From the NCBI RefSeq assembly GCF_014651635.1, contig NZ_BMXG01000001.1:319180-383179 (forward strand): a stretch of 64,000 nucleotides of DNA, written 5' to 3'. Shown here in pieces: positions 18,501 through 27,577 of this stretch. The notes beneath the pieces were generated by a model. It saw nothing but the letters and a program-made list of their open reading frames with translations, had not been told where the DNA came from and made no database searches. The stretch comes from Cerasicoccus arenae. Lineage in GTDB: Bacteria; Verrucomicrobiota; Verrucomicrobiia; Opitutales; Cerasicoccaceae. The number at the start of each line of letters is the position of its first letter. The first letter of the stretch is position 1. A program made the translations under genes and the position numbers.

Positions 18501-19359
18501 CACGGCCATCGCTAGAGTCGAATTTTACGACGGTGCTACGCTATTGGGCATCGATGTTGTTCCGGAGAATTCGTCTAACTATTCCATTACCTGGAGCCCT
18601 CTGCCTGCGCAGACTTCTAGCTTGAACTCACATACATTGACTGCGCAAGTGGTTGATGCCTACGGCAGCGTCACCGTTTCCAGCTTGATTTCGATCTCCA
18701 TTCAAGGTGATTTAGACCTCGATGGCCTAGGTGATGATTGGGAGCTGCTGCATTTTAGCGACCTCAATGAGACTCCTGAGGGAGATGCGGACTCCGACAA
18801 CGTGTCGAACCTAGCAGAGTATCTGCTGGGCTTTAACCCGAATGATACGGATAGCGACGATGATACGATCTTGGACGATGCCGAAGACCGAGACGGCGAT
18901 GGCGCCCCCGATGGTTGGGAACTATTCTACGGCGATTTCGCTGATTATGAAACCGCTGACAGCGGTCGTGACCCCGATGGCGACACCCTCACCAATCTCC
19001 TAGAGTATCAATACAATCGCCATCCCGGCGTTTTTGACTCAGACCTGATTGACCTCGACGATGATGGCCTGCTCGATCGCTGGGAGCAAAAAATTATCGA
19101 TGCTGGCCTGACGGATCAGGATAATGACGGAGATGTCGACTTTTATGATGTCCTCGGGATGGACGACTTCGACGGCGACGGCGACACCAACGCTCAAGAA
19201 TACGCCAATGGAACCGATCCCACAGATAGCACCAACAGCATAACGGACGACCCGGACGCTGATGGCCTGGGCTCGGACGCTGAACTCCTGCTGCTGACGC
19301 ATTCCCTTAAACCAGACAACCCAAGTGTTCAATTATCAGCAGCACCTGTACAAAATTAA
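15559..19359 (+). CDS. Large exported protein: NLGQ repeats, six Ig-like/Ca-binding modules
   Basis: A 1266-residue protein with a signal peptide (MRLFPFLFLLLCAASVLNAG). Residues about 55-170 carry three NLGQ motifs (ANLGQAKNLAHAAYDAME, LNLGQLKAIAAPFYERM, ANLGQLKHVFSFTLDG). Then follow six modules of about 150 residues, each an Ig-like sandwich with the recurring IDRVEFYxDxxLIG core and a D-x-D-x-D-G-LPDxWE...NLFEFxxGTDP segment typical of thrombospondin type 3 or EF-hand-like calcium loops. The last 250 residues are only such Asp-rich loops. No membrane or PEP-CTERM anchor is seen. It ends 16 bases before the start of the RHS gene. Probably a calcium-stiffened extracellular stalk; its job with RHS is inference. 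Confidence 0.78.
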   Translation: MRLFPFLFLLLCAASVLNAGPTYPAWWLSEGVVASQPPPAPGEAGYDQATYDAWMASNYGVANLGQAKNLAHAAYDAMEAAETGSAGTTISTMVGNFSTDPDDNYVALNLGQLKAIAAPFYERMHAVGFLVTLTDGTVITSGDEYPWNPTTPVSENYALANLGQLKHVFSFTLDGWPPSAGADISIISPTSGTSILEGESISIKAWATNVGAEIDRVEFYVDDVLQYETGYAIDDVYTWTWYNASLINDSDTAHALKVIMVDVNSYQVESDTSTLNVYLDSDNDHLPDWWEMSNFANLDEFPDGDPDQDEATNLFEYVSGTDPNNELDDPANADSVVALVAPLDGDSILDKQSMIISAMATDNDTTIEHVEFYYDATLIASVYTPTSEDVYTWNWHNLPMIGTDATYSLTAVAVDIYGHRATSSAINLSIEVDSDEDGLPDFWELAKWSNLDQDGSGDPDNDQANNLFEFTHGTEPHVADTPYLNALSLVSVDSPQDGDKYFVGESLELTATATDSDTSIERVEFYANAQLIGTDYSPNPNSGYSFNWADLPLESDADTTYTFFARVIDEYGHLVDSANVSITVWKDTDTDGLPDTWEIQYFTNLDADPTGHSDADKANNLFEFLNGTNPVIEDIPSPNAESVITLILPSPTGSQVWQDESVELAATAMDADTEIDRVEFYYDDNFIGAVTSPIQGDLYYMLWNDLPNLGNGLVTTYITAKVIDVYGHRVDALQEAPLDIRGDADGDRLQDDWEITHFGVIDHDRQGDFDGDGYLNGFEHDNSTDPTDNNDYPLDNPSVIALVSPLDGSTVWEGEAVSLKASATDSDSILDRVEFYADGTLLGIDFLAANDVYAYNWKKPTADLNDGITARIIIARVYDSFGHSVDSGAITLNVIEDKDGDHMRDDDERYYFGGLSQEPNGDFDGDDASNRLELDAGSDPTNINDTPGGSPTVIAWNSPIDGDIVWQGDALNLVVAASDADTAIARVEFYDGATLLGIDVVPENSSNYSITWSPLPAQTSSLNSHTLTAQVVDAYGSVTVSSLISISIQGDLDLDGLGDDWELLHFSDLNETPEGDADSDNVSNLAEYLLGFNPNDTDSDDDTILDDAEDRDGDGAPDGWELFYGDFADYETADSGRDPDGDTLTNLLEYQYNRHPGVFDSDLIDLDDDGLLDRWEQKIIDAGLTDQDNDGDVDFYDVLGMDDFDGDGDTNAQEYANGTDPTDSTNSITDDPDADGLGSDAELLLLTHSLKPDNPSVQLSAAPVQN

Positions 19360-19375
19360 TTCATCTTTTCGAGAC

Positions 19376-22300
19376 ATGAAATCAGCCATTCGGACCTTCA
19401 TCTTCATTGCGGGGATTCTTTGTACAATCACTAGCATTACCCAAGCTCAGACAATCGAATCTGTTATGTGCGCTTTGCAGGAGCGACATATGTGCCTAGA
19501 GCAGCGGAAATACGCAGAGTCCAAATGTCGGAATTACAATGAAGATCCAGAAGATCCAGAAGATCCAGAGGATCCAGAGGAAGAGTATGAACCGAGTCCA
19601 ATAGAGTGGGGTTATGGCATATCTAATTATCCTGCGGATTATAGCCTGAATTCAGTGCCCTTATCTGATATGCTTGATGTCCTCAAGGTGATTCGAATCA
19701 ATTATAACTTGTTAATTGATGAGTATGTGTTTCCGGCAAACTCACCAGGTTTGGGTCTACTCAAGGGGGGGCGGGTTCAAAATGTTTCATTAAATCATAT
19801 CGGGGTTATCAATGAGAGTAATTTGGTGCCTGCATTACGCCAGCTTGCTAGTGGCATCAATCAAATGAAATATCTAAAGTGGCCATATGTCCTTCAGCAT
19901 GGAGGTACTAGAGCAGACAAATGGTGGCCTATAGATGACATTAACGTGACAAGTTATGAAACCAACAATTCGAGGAAGGGACTGGCGACGTCCTATACCG
20001 CTGTTGGTGGCCCTATCTATGATTATGAATCCATTTCGGAATGGCTTATTAATGAAGGCTATTATGAATTCGATCTTCAAGAAAATGGAGCTGAAGACAT
20101 AGGCGAGTATCAACCAGGTGATAGTTATCATGATTTAGGATTTACTATATATTCCGGTCAAAAAGATGGCCTTGATGGATCTTTCTATCTCCTTGGTCGA
20201 AACATGCCAATTTACTCGTCTGAGGCTGTTGTTGTTGAGTTTGGAACATGGCCGGAGGCTTATGAGGAATTTAAAGGTTATCGAGCATACAAGAAATTTA
20301 GCGGCAAAAATGAATATAAATGTGCATGGTATGATTATGATGAAGATGCTGAATCGTATTCTTCACCAGAGGGGAGGAATTTGGCTACAGGTTATGCATC
20401 TGCAACCATTAATGGCATGTGGTATTCTTATCTTGAATACTTGATAAATGAAGAAGTATGGAATCAAAAAACAACATTTTTATTTGAGCCTGATGTTGGG
20501 GGTTGGGAATATATTGATTCTGAACTTCGAGTGCGTGAACTTGAATGGAATAATAGCTATATCTATAATTGGACTGATGGTTTTTTGGTTTTTGAACCAA
20601 ACTTCAAGTATGAAGTATATCTTAGTGATTCGATTAAGGTTGCTGCCGCTGGTCGAAATGTGGGGGAGGTGCGTGTCGATTTTCGTCAGCAAACCGCGTA
20701 TATTGATCTTGGTCGAGGAGTAGATGGAGTCGCGCCTGGATATCTTGGGTTCAGTGTTTTGACTGAACGAGATCCTGCATTTGATGGATTTGGTTCTGTA
20801 ATTGATTTGGATATGCTTATAAACGCCCGTGCATTTGAAGTGTATTATGAATTAGATGAAAATGAAATCCCAGGGGTGAAACCAGGGGAATTAACAAGTC
20901 CAGATAATTATAATTATAATTATGGGTATGAGAAAATGGAGTGGTATCAAACGCCTCGCATTAAACAGGTTGTTGGCATCGATGTCATTGCGAACGTAGA
21001 GCCTGTAGGCACAGGTCGCGGCATCGATCCGGATAGATATACGGTCAAGTTGTATAGGGCTGATCAAAAAGGTGCTTTTCAAAATGGATCGTACCGGATC
21101 AATGGCCCTCCATTTGACGTGATTGAAATTTCCGACTCTGGTGATGCGGTCAAGCTCTCCGGGAATCACAAGGAGATTAAAATTTCTTACTCGAAGCAAC
21201 CGAATCCCAATGGCTTCTTTGATTTTGTAAATTTCACAGGCATTAAAACGATTTTCAAAGGCCACCGTAACACGGCTCAAGTGGAATCGTTTGACCCGTA
21301 TGCGGCCGAATATGAAGTGCATGTAGACAATAAGCTAGTATACAGTCGCAATTTTGCTAATGCGTCGTTTTTCTTCGGCGATTCGACTTTCACAATTCCC
21401 TCGGTGGCGAAGCATGAGGCACCGACCGGACACTTTGAGCTACTCTATGAACCTGACGGCGCTATTAGCCATGGGGAATCCTCGCGCAATCTGACCTATA
21501 GAAATATTTGGGAGGTGGTCGACAACAGCACGAGCGATCCACCACTTTCGCGCAATATTGGGAGTTATGTCACTTCAGTTGATGGTCCCAATGCCTTCAG
21601 TCAGACTTTTGACGATTACGGTCGGCTGACTTCTCGCACGGAGCAGTATCGAGGCTCAACGCTTGAGACGACCGTTATTCCCTCTGGCAGCACTGTCACA
21701 ACTACAGTCAAATGGGATGGCTCAGTCATCTCTCAGAGTCAGCAGGTATGGAATAACGGACTTACTGGCTACACCATCACCGATGGCGTTGGGCTGGAAA
21801 CGACGGTCGAATATTATGGAGGCAATGAAGGAGACCTTCCCTGGGCGATCAAGTCGGTAGCCTATCCAGACGGACGAACCACCGACTTTTCTTATAGCTA
21901 CAGTGGGGGAGGCCTGACGACTACTGTGACAACTGGCCCCGAGGTAATAGAGAGCGTCACCAATCAGCAAGGCCATCTCGTTTCGAGCGTCACCACCGAA
22001 AATGGCGTTACGGTGACGAGCGCCACCGGTAGTGATTATGATGGCTGGGGGCGACCGCAGAAAGTTACTTTCTTGGATGGCACCAAAATCAGCAGAACTT
22101 ACGCCGCAGACTTCCGTAATCTGGTGCTCAAAGAAACGGATCGCAATGGTATCGAGCACACCTTTTCCTATGATGGCTTGGAGCGAGTTATTAGCGTGGA
22201 TAGCAGTGAAGTCGATGTCGACATCGACTACGATCGCTTCACTACCACGACCACATACTCAGCCGGAGGTGAGAGCTATAAGGTCGGCAGTAAGACAAAT

Positions 22301-25300
22301 GGCTTTGGCGAGTTGCTGTCAGCATACAATGAGTTTGAGCCCGCTACATCCACTGCAATGAGCGGTTTCGTTTACACGACCAAAAACCATGAGACCAATG
22401 AAACCACGGTGGTTTCTACGCATCCTGACGGTTCGATTATTTCCCTAGGAGGCAGTAGTGTGGAGCCGGTCAGCTTCGACTATGGCGTGGCTGGCGGCGA
22501 AACCTACGTGAAACGAAGTCTAGACGCGTCGTCAAAAAACATCTACGAGACCACCTACTACGATGCGATAGGTCGAGTTTCCAAGGTCGAGTCCCCCTCG
22601 GCCTCTGGTAGCGGTACTGCGGTCACAAAGTTTGAATATTATCCCTCAGAGGGCCAGCTTGAGAAAATTGAATCGCCTGATGGCATTGCCACGACGTTCG
22701 ACTATGACCCATCCACAGGTCGCATGAACACCCTGACTCAAGGTGACCGGATACTTAATGTCGACACTGCTTACGCCGGTAGTGAGCGCACTGTGACAAC
22801 AAAGCTTAATGAGCACGAGATTCGTAAAGTGGTCACCAATCTTTCTACTCTGAAGAGCACCATCACTCCTCTTGGTCAAACGAGCCTCAATACCGTCATT
22901 ACGCCTAATCTGGGAGCACGCAATATTAGCATGACCAACCCCTACGGTTCGGTTACACTGGATTACACCAACGACTGGGCGCTCGAAACGATATCAACGG
23001 TTCTCGATGGAGCGAGTGGCACAACGAACTATACACTTGATGGCTTTAATCGTATCACTGGTCTGAGTAGTAGCTGGGGCGGTATCGCCTCTTCGGCTGC
23101 TTTCCGCAAAAACGGCATGATTAGTTCTCTAACCAGTCAGGGCCACACGACGAATTACAATTACTCGAACGGCTTTAAGAATGTCTCTGGAAACGCTCTT
23201 CGCGGTGATTTTGCCGTAGAGACGGATAGTAAGGGTTATCTGACCGCTCTCAGCGCTCCAGGAATGCCGTCCCTGACTCTGGATACAAATATCAATGCTT
23301 CTGGAGTGGATCAGCAGTTGACCACGACCAGCAGTGGCGCGACCACCGAATGGAAGATCAATACTGGAGGAGCGTTTGAAGATAAAAGTTATGCTAATAG
23401 CCTGGGACCAACGTTGCAAAGTTCGGAGGGAGGGCGCCCGGAAAACTTAACGACTGCCCGAGGCATTGGTATTAGCTTTGAATACAAGGCGGGCTCTAAT
23501 GAGCTTACCGACGTCATTTATTCAGATGGAACGCCCAATGTTTCAATCAGTGTGCGTAATGATTTGGGATTGCCTTCCACATTCACGGATGGTTCCGGCG
23601 TCCGAACTCTGACTTACAAGGATTCACTGCTGGAGGATGAGGTATGGACTTCCGGTGCACTGGGTGGCGTCACGGTCGATCGCACTTACGACAGTCTGTA
23701 TCGTCTCACTGATCTATCTGTCACGCACGGCGGCGAGCAGCTCACTGCAGTCACCTATGATTACAGTGGCAATGACACCATGTTGCAAAGCTTGTCCTAT
23801 AACGGCAACACGGTCACCTATGGCTACACTGGCGCGCGTCAAATCGATACCACCAGTTACAGCAGCGGTGTGTTGAGTGTTGACCGCGACTGGGATGGAT
23901 CACGCCTAGATTGGATCAATAGCACCGCTGATACCACATACTATTTTGATCCCAGTTACAATTCGAAGGGCGAAATCGTCGACATAGACATGGGCTCGGG
24001 CAATTCATGGACCTTTGACTACAGCAACGCCCAGCTGTCGGGGGGAGAACTGAAGCATGGGAACGCGCTCTTTTGCGGATCAGAGTTTGATTACACTCTC
24101 AACGAGCTTGGCCAGCGAACGGGAGCGAACTGGGGAGGCTCGGTTCGAGGGTATGGCTACAGCAATGACTTGAATCAGCCCACCAGTCAGACTTATAACG
24201 GTCAATTGGATGTGGTGGTGAAGGCGGCAGACGGCGCAACGATTTCTGTGCTGAGCCGGGATAACCTCAGTTCCGTGGCCTATGCCGGAAGCTGGACGAG
24301 CGCAGATGCGCCCGTCGGATTCCAGGGTGACGACTATCTGCATGATGGCAACGTGAACAAGGGCCGGCAATGGGTCGACTACTTCGTCAAACTGCTGCCC
24401 GGCGAATATTACCTAGACATGCAATGGCCCGCAGACGCCTCGCATGCCAGCAATGTACCTGTAATTGTGGCGGTAGGCAATGAACGCACACTACACACGG
24501 TCAACCAGAAGATCAACGGAAGCGCTTGGAATACGCTGCAGAGTATCACTGTGGGGCGTCCGACGGAGGTGAGCGTGCGTATCGGTACCGTAGACACTAA
24601 CGGCACCGTAGTAGCCGACGCTGTGCGCTTCGTTGACCAAGGGATCAATCCCGCGCCCGACATCACACTCGATGTGTCCGTTGGTGACGCCTACATCGTA
24701 CATCCAACTACTTCCAGTGGAGGCTACACCTGCGCAGTCGTTTCGGCGGACAACTCCAGCGGCCCAGTCCTGCTCAATGTCATTATTCAGGGCGCACTGG
24801 CGGAAGCTAATGCGGTCTCCGAATACAACTGGCAGAGGGTGCTGCCTCCGGCCAGCAGCGCGATCGCTTACGATGCTGACGGCCACCGAGAAACCGATTG
24901 GCGCTGGAGCTACCAATGGGATGGGGCCGGACGACTCACGACTATGGAGGCGACCATTGCTTCCGTCGCCGCCGGTCTACCCAACTACCGTCTGGAATTC
25001 GCCTACGACGCACAGGGGCGACGCTACCGCAAGAGCGTTTACGAGCACGACCAGCATCTCTACACGCGCTACTTCGTGTATGACGGATGGAATCTGGCAG
25101 CCGAGCTCGACGAAAATTACGAGCCGATCAACAGCTACGCCTGGGGGCCGGACATATCCGGCGGCTACGGGGCGGGCGGCATCGGCGGCCTAGCAGCGAT
25201 CACCTCTCACGAATTCAACACAACCGTCTTTCCCGTCTACAATCACCGCGGCGACGTGATCGCGCTGGTGGATTCAGACACGGGCTCCACGGTGGCCACT

Positions 25301-26527
25301 TACGAATATGGCCCCTTCGGTGAGCCCATGCATACGCCCGATGCGGTTAGTAGCTCCGTAGCCGACGCCAACCATTTCCGCTACTCAACTAAATATACCG
25401 ACGCGGAAACCGGATTGGTCTACTTCGGCTACCGCTACTACGACTCCATCATGGGTGTTTGGCTATCTCGTGAACCCCTCGGTGAAGGCGTGTCGCCAAA
25501 CCTGTACGCATACTGCCACAATGATCCCGTGAACCACGTGGATTACTTAGGCTTAGAAGGTATCGATATAGATTTTTTTATTTTGGGACCCAGTAACAGA
25601 TCTGCAAACTTGGTTTCTGTAATCACCCCAGCAATAGTGGAAGTATCTGAGCCATACATCGAGTTGGCGCAATTTGCCGGATCTCATCCTGAAGTTCGAG
25701 GCGCGTTTGGAATGGGATTTGCGTGCCTAGAAATAGGTGGAGGAATTGCTTTAGCACCAGAATCATTTGGGACTAGTCTAATACTGACTGGAATTGGAAT
25801 TGATAATCTACAAGCAAGCTGGAGGACCGTTCTTTCGGGAAGGGATGTTAGAAGTAGTTTGTCCAGTGGTATTACTGGCTCGTTAGTATATTTGGGGGTG
25901 GATTCAGACCTCTCTTATTTATTGGGTGATGTAGGGCCAGGCGCTGTGGATTTGTTTAGTTTGGGGAGAGTAGCTACGCGATCAGGAATTAAGCATTCCG
26001 GTGAACTCCTAGAATTTTCCTTCAAAAGTCGTGAGGTGTACTTTAAGCCACCATCGGGATTTCTAGATGAAATGAGGTTGCTTGAAGCGAACTGGGGCCC
26101 ACAAATCAATACCTTAAAAGCAAGGCAAGCGAATGATCCCCTCTTTTTACTCGCAATGGATGAGCGGACTGCTGGATCAATGGACGATCTACTCGCGGAT
26201 TATTTAAAGGCGATAAGCTCACCGTCACCTCAGAACCATCACCTAATATCAAATCCGATTGTTGATGCTCTTGAGCAAAATGGTATGGACAGGGCAACTG
26301 CCCTTGCATTAAGAAATAATCCGAGATTACAGTTCATGTCGTCTCCGGGTGGCCATATCGGATATCAAGAGTGGCATATCAACTACGACGACTATATGAT
26401 TGATTACATTAATAGCAAGGGAAGCGATTTCAACTTGATTGATTTTTCCGACGAAATAGAGAAATACTACAATGATGGTGAAGCCGCTATAAGAATACCC
26501 GGGGTAATTCTGGGGCCAATTCAGTAA
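19376..26527 (+). CDS. RHS-repeat polymorphic toxin with golvesin-like insert and HHLI nuclease-like tip
   Basis: A 2383-residue exported RHS protein. The ATG at 19376 gives the signal peptide MKSAIRTFIFIAGILCTITS; an in-frame ATG at 19325 would overlap the previous gene. The N-terminal 730 residues are unique, with a Cys cluster, a PED tandem tract (residues 56-68) and many Tyr/Trp. YD/RHS repeats run from about residue 739. Residues about 1614-1755 are a golvesin C-terminal-like domain (YAGSWTSADAPVGFQGDDYL ... VVADAVRF). The core ends with YRYYDSIMGVWLSREPLGEG and NDPVNHVDYLGL (about 2061). The variable tip contains HHLI (H2288/H2289) and GHIGYQEWH (H2327, H2334), an HNH/EndoVII-like nuclease pattern. 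The immunity gene overlaps by one base. The delivery route is unknown. Confidence 0.88.
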   Translation: MKSAIRTFIFIAGILCTITSITQAQTIESVMCALQERHMCLEQRKYAESKCRNYNEDPEDPEDPEDPEEEYEPSPIEWGYGISNYPADYSLNSVPLSDMLDVLKVIRINYNLLIDEYVFPANSPGLGLLKGGRVQNVSLNHIGVINESNLVPALRQLASGINQMKYLKWPYVLQHGGTRADKWWPIDDINVTSYETNNSRKGLATSYTAVGGPIYDYESISEWLINEGYYEFDLQENGAEDIGEYQPGDSYHDLGFTIYSGQKDGLDGSFYLLGRNMPIYSSEAVVVEFGTWPEAYEEFKGYRAYKKFSGKNEYKCAWYDYDEDAESYSSPEGRNLATGYASATINGMWYSYLEYLINEEVWNQKTTFLFEPDVGGWEYIDSELRVRELEWNNSYIYNWTDGFLVFEPNFKYEVYLSDSIKVAAAGRNVGEVRVDFRQQTAYIDLGRGVDGVAPGYLGFSVLTERDPAFDGFGSVIDLDMLINARAFEVYYELDENEIPGVKPGELTSPDNYNYNYGYEKMEWYQTPRIKQVVGIDVIANVEPVGTGRGIDPDRYTVKLYRADQKGAFQNGSYRINGPPFDVIEISDSGDAVKLSGNHKEIKISYSKQPNPNGFFDFVNFTGIKTIFKGHRNTAQVESFDPYAAEYEVHVDNKLVYSRNFANASFFFGDSTFTIPSVAKHEAPTGHFELLYEPDGAISHGESSRNLTYRNIWEVVDNSTSDPPLSRNIGSYVTSVDGPNAFSQTFDDYGRLTSRTEQYRGSTLETTVIPSGSTVTTTVKWDGSVISQSQQVWNNGLTGYTITDGVGLETTVEYYGGNEGDLPWAIKSVAYPDGRTTDFSYSYSGGGLTTTVTTGPEVIESVTNQQGHLVSSVTTENGVTVTSATGSDYDGWGRPQKVTFLDGTKISRTYAADFRNLVLKETDRNGIEHTFSYDGLERVISVDSSEVDVDIDYDRFTTTTTYSAGGESYKVGSKTNGFGELLSAYNEFEPATSTAMSGFVYTTKNHETNETTVVSTHPDGSIISLGGSSVEPVSFDYGVAGGETYVKRSLDASSKNIYETTYYDAIGRVSKVESPSASGSGTAVTKFEYYPSEGQLEKIESPDGIATTFDYDPSTGRMNTLTQGDRILNVDTAYAGSERTVTTKLNEHEIRKVVTNLSTLKSTITPLGQTSLNTVITPNLGARNISMTNPYGSVTLDYTNDWALETISTVLDGASGTTNYTLDGFNRITGLSSSWGGIASSAAFRKNGMISSLTSQGHTTNYNYSNGFKNVSGNALRGDFAVETDSKGYLTALSAPGMPSLTLDTNINASGVDQQLTTTSSGATTEWKINTGGAFEDKSYANSLGPTLQSSEGGRPENLTTARGIGISFEYKAGSNELTDVIYSDGTPNVSISVRNDLGLPSTFTDGSGVRTLTYKDSLLEDEVWTSGALGGVTVDRTYDSLYRLTDLSVTHGGEQLTAVTYDYSGNDTMLQSLSYNGNTVTYGYTGARQIDTTSYSSGVLSVDRDWDGSRLDWINSTADTTYYFDPSYNSKGEIVDIDMGSGNSWTFDYSNAQLSGGELKHGNALFCGSEFDYTLNELGQRTGANWGGSVRGYGYSNDLNQPTSQTYNGQLDVVVKAADGATISVLSRDNLSSVAYAGSWTSADAPVGFQGDDYLHDGNVNKGRQWVDYFVKLLPGEYYLDMQWPADASHASNVPVIVAVGNERTLHTVNQKINGSAWNTLQSITVGRPTEVSVRIGTVDTNGTVVADAVRFVDQGINPAPDITLDVSVGDAYIVHPTTSSGGYTCAVVSADNSSGPVLLNVIIQGALAEANAVSEYNWQRVLPPASSAIAYDADGHRETDWRWSYQWDGAGRLTTMEATIASVAAGLPNYRLEFAYDAQGRRYRKSVYEHDQHLYTRYFVYDGWNLAAELDENYEPINSYAWGPDISGGYGAGGIGGLAAITSHEFNTTVFPVYNHRGDVIALVDSDTGSTVATYEYGPFGEPMHTPDAVSSSVADANHFRYSTKYTDAETGLVYFGYRYYDSIMGVWLSREPLGEGVSPNLYAYCHNDPVNHVDYLGLEGIDIDFFILGPSNRSANLVSVITPAIVEVSEPYIELAQFAGSHPEVRGAFGMGFACLEIGGGIALAPESFGTSLILTGIGIDNLQASWRTVLSGRDVRSSLSSGITGSLVYLGVDSDLSYLLGDVGPGAVDLFSLGRVATRSGIKHSGELLEFSFKSREVYFKPPSGFLDEMRLLEANWGPQINTLKARQANDPLFLLAMDERTAGSMDDLLADYLKAISSPSPQNHHLISNPIVDALEQNGMDRATALALRNNPRLQFMSSPGGHIGYQEWHINYDDYMIDYINSKGSDFNLIDFSDEIEKYYNDGEAAIRIPGVILGPIQ
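19541..19576 (+). repeat. 9-bp tandem repeat (four units) in the RHS gene
   Basis: Four consecutive 9-base units (three GAAGATCCA, then GAGGATCCA) code for a Pro-Glu-Asp tract. Changes in unit number would keep the frame and only alter the length of this acidic linker, which lies between the signal peptide region and the first folded part. Confidence 0.85.
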
Positions 26528-27183
26528 TGAGATATTTTTTTTTAGACACTTGGGACGTTCGGAAACGAGCGGGGCAGACTGATGGCTTTGCCTATGCTCA
26601 AATTGTAGGTGATAGGACGCTTAGCGATCTAGAAAGATGTCCAATGTGCCGTAAACAAATTTCCGCAAAAAGAGTCCTTGCCGCTGATAATTTGGAATTT
26701 CGTGGAGGTGCTTTCGGTGACGTTGCATTCGGCTTATCGTCTACGTTCGTTGTTTCTGAAAAGTTTCGAGAGTCATGGAGGAAGTCGCTTCTTGATGGAT
26801 TAACTTTTGGTGACCAACCATTGAAATTATCTAGTCGGTATTTCTTTGCATATCCACAAACTCTCACTGTGAATTTTATCAATAGTCCTCCCAGTTCAGT
26901 TCCTCAGTCATGTGAAGTCTGTGGTGGTTCAGAGGCTACTCAAATGGATGATTTGAACGATCTAGAGTGTTTGCATGATCTTGATTGCATCAATCCAAGT
27001 TGTATGCCTGGTTGGACTCTAATTAACCAAAGATTTGTCGACTTCATATGCGAAAATTCCTTCTTAAACTTTAGCTTTATGGAAGGCTTCCGGAGGGAGC
27101 CAAATCGACAATTAACAAGATTGGCTTACCACAAGCAGCGACTTGATGGTGATTATGTATTGCTTGATGTTTGCACGGTATAG
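26527..27183 (+). CDS. Putative immunity protein with two CXXC motifs (SitI6-like)
   Basis: A 218-residue cytoplasmic protein. Its ATG overlaps the stop of the RHS gene by one base (TAATG), the usual arrangement for a toxin and its antidote and a sign of coupled translation. Two zinc-ribbon-like pairs are visible, C38-x-x-C41 (RCPMCRK) and C129-x-x-C132-G (CEVCGG), followed by an aromatic C-terminal part (RFVDFICENSFLNFSFMEGF). This layout resembles the double-CXXCG immunity proteins (SitI6) of Myxococcus, whose partner SitA6 toxins also have HH-type nuclease tips. The family link is from memory of the pattern, not from a search. DNA is AT-rich, like the toxin tip. Confidence 0.7.
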   Translation: MRYFFLDTWDVRKRAGQTDGFAYAQIVGDRTLSDLERCPMCRKQISAKRVLAADNLEFRGGAFGDVAFGLSSTFVVSEKFRESWRKSLLDGLTFGDQPLKLSSRYFFAYPQTLTVNFINSPPSSVPQSCEVCGGSEATQMDDLNDLECLHDLDCINPSCMPGWTLINQRFVDFICENSFLNFSFMEGFRREPNRQLTRLAYHKQRLDGDYVLLDVCTV

Positions 27184-27479
27184 GGCATCAAAGCTTTATA
27201 CGTTCTTTGGATCATTTTCAGGCGCGACACCCTTATTTTCGCGCAAGTCCGGTAATAATCGCGATTGGGATATTCTGCGACAATGATCCGGTGAATCAGG
27301 TGGATTATCTGGGGCTGAATGTAATCAAGTATAACGAAAGGCCAGATGGTGGATTTGATGTTGTTTGGACTGATCGATTATTTCGCATTCCGCACGGAGA
27401 TACAAAATTGGGTGTCCTTCGTCCAGATGGCTGGGTGGAGCTAGAAGGTGGAAATATCACTACCGTAGTCGCCCCTTAA
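27171..27479 (+). pseudogene. Orphan RHS C-terminal tip with core scar
   Basis: This frame holds FCDNDPVNQVDYLGL, a second copy of the conserved end of the RHS core (compare YCHNDPVNHVDYLGL in the main protein), followed by a different 50-residue tip (NVIKYNERPDGGFDVVWTDR...). At the DNA level the match to the main gene is confined to about 50 bases around 27280-27325. There is no export signal or RHS body in front, and the possible TTG start at 27171 lies inside the immunity gene. I read it as a displaced tip that could be swapped into the main gene by recombination over the core scar. No cognate immunity gene is evident behind it. Confidence 0.6.
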
Positions 27480-27577
27480 AAAGCGTTCAACTTACTGATT
27501 ATCAGTGACATATTTGTTTATGTTCGTCACGATTCTGATCAGTAAAGCGTATTAAATCCTTAAAACTTGGTCAAACG

